DNA of 5,830 nt from Ferrimicrobium sp. (GTDB taxonomy: Bacteria; Actinomycetota; Acidimicrobiia; Acidimicrobiales; Acidimicrobiaceae). Below the pieces are notes generated by a model. It saw only the letters and a program-made list of their open reading frames with translations. It was not told the DNA's origin and made no database searches. Of the stretch, positions 5,638-5,830 are shown piece after piece. The translations under genes and the position numbers were made by a program. The stretch covers positions 1-5,830 of the forward strand of contig DAHXNM010000138.1 in NCBI GenBank assembly GCA_027365375.1. Direction: 5' to 3'. Position 1 is the stretch's first letter. Each line of letters begins with the position of its first letter.

Positions 5638-5830
5638 CCCACACCCAGCTTTCCATCCGAGTGGTGGGCCTCGTGCATCTCTATATCATTCCAGAGGGTG
5701 ATGTCGTTGCCCCTACGTGGTGTCGATCTTGGGACGCCCCGAAGGGTCGTCGCTCTACTTGGCCGCTCTGGCATGGGTAGGCTAACCCGTTGCGCCTGAT
5801 TGCTGGCTTCTTTAACTGCTCAGCTTGACG
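5634..5830 (+). pseudogene. ABC transporter ATP-binding protein, N-terminal part, frameshifted; continues past right edge
   Basis: The ATG at 5634 overlaps the permease stop (ATGA), the usual sign of a translationally coupled permease-ATPase pair. The frame reads MTHTQLSIRVVGLVHLY to GDVVA, then meets an extra base in the C-run 5710-5713. In the shifted frame it continues VALRGVDL and VVALLGRSGMGRLT, clearly the ABC segment that precedes and contains Walker A (normally GPSGSGKST). A one-base loss near 5786-5789 restores the first frame, which then reads LRLIAGF, as expected after Walker A. Without correction, translation stops at TAG 5778-5780. The Walker A lysine is Arg and the following Ser is Leu, so even a repaired frame should not bind ATP normally. 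Similarity fades after about 5810. Two shifts plus active-site loss point to real decay, although sequencing error in the C-run is possible for one of them. Confidence 0.8.

Overview
The window looks like the worn edge of a bacterial genomic island followed by a membrane-transport locus. Moderate GC, GTG/TTG/ATG starts and the type of long FtsX-family permease suggest an actinobacterium, possibly an Acidimicrobiia-type acidophile. This is an inference from style; nothing in the window proves the taxon.

Left part (1-900): the minus strand carries the first 110 codons of a Fic-domain protein. It starts at 331 and runs off the left edge, and it contains the class II self-inhibitory motif. To its right is about 500 bases without a convincing gene. 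That stretch ends in a compact structured segment: three perfect tandem 11-bp repeats with a fourth worn copy (714-761), a large imperfect hairpin (759-801), and a 45-base fragment matching the 3' part of a tRNA-Pro(GGG) with encoded CCA (851-895). No tRNA 5' half is present. Together these resemble the recombined end of an element that integrated into a tRNA gene, with Fic as a probable cargo gene.

Middle part (900-1960): mostly gene debris. The one recognisable relic is a group II intron reverse transcriptase (about 1231-1552), which has lost its reading frame and its 3' half. Short unassigned fragments lie on both sides, including one with a P-loop-like motif.

Right part (1960-5830): a 71-residue exported small protein with two cysteines and a strong Shine-Dalgarno sequence is followed, after about 340 bases of repeat-bearing intergenic DNA, by an intact FtsX-like ABC permease of about 1040 residues (ten predicted membrane segments, two large external domains). 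Its stop codon overlaps the start of an ABC ATP-binding protein gene (ATGA). That ATPase is damaged: two compensating frameshifts, an in-frame stop, and loss of the Walker A lysine. The permease therefore seems to have lost its cis-encoded motor, unless these are sequence errors. Whether the small exported protein is related to the transporter is unknown; adjacency and shared orientation are the only evidence.
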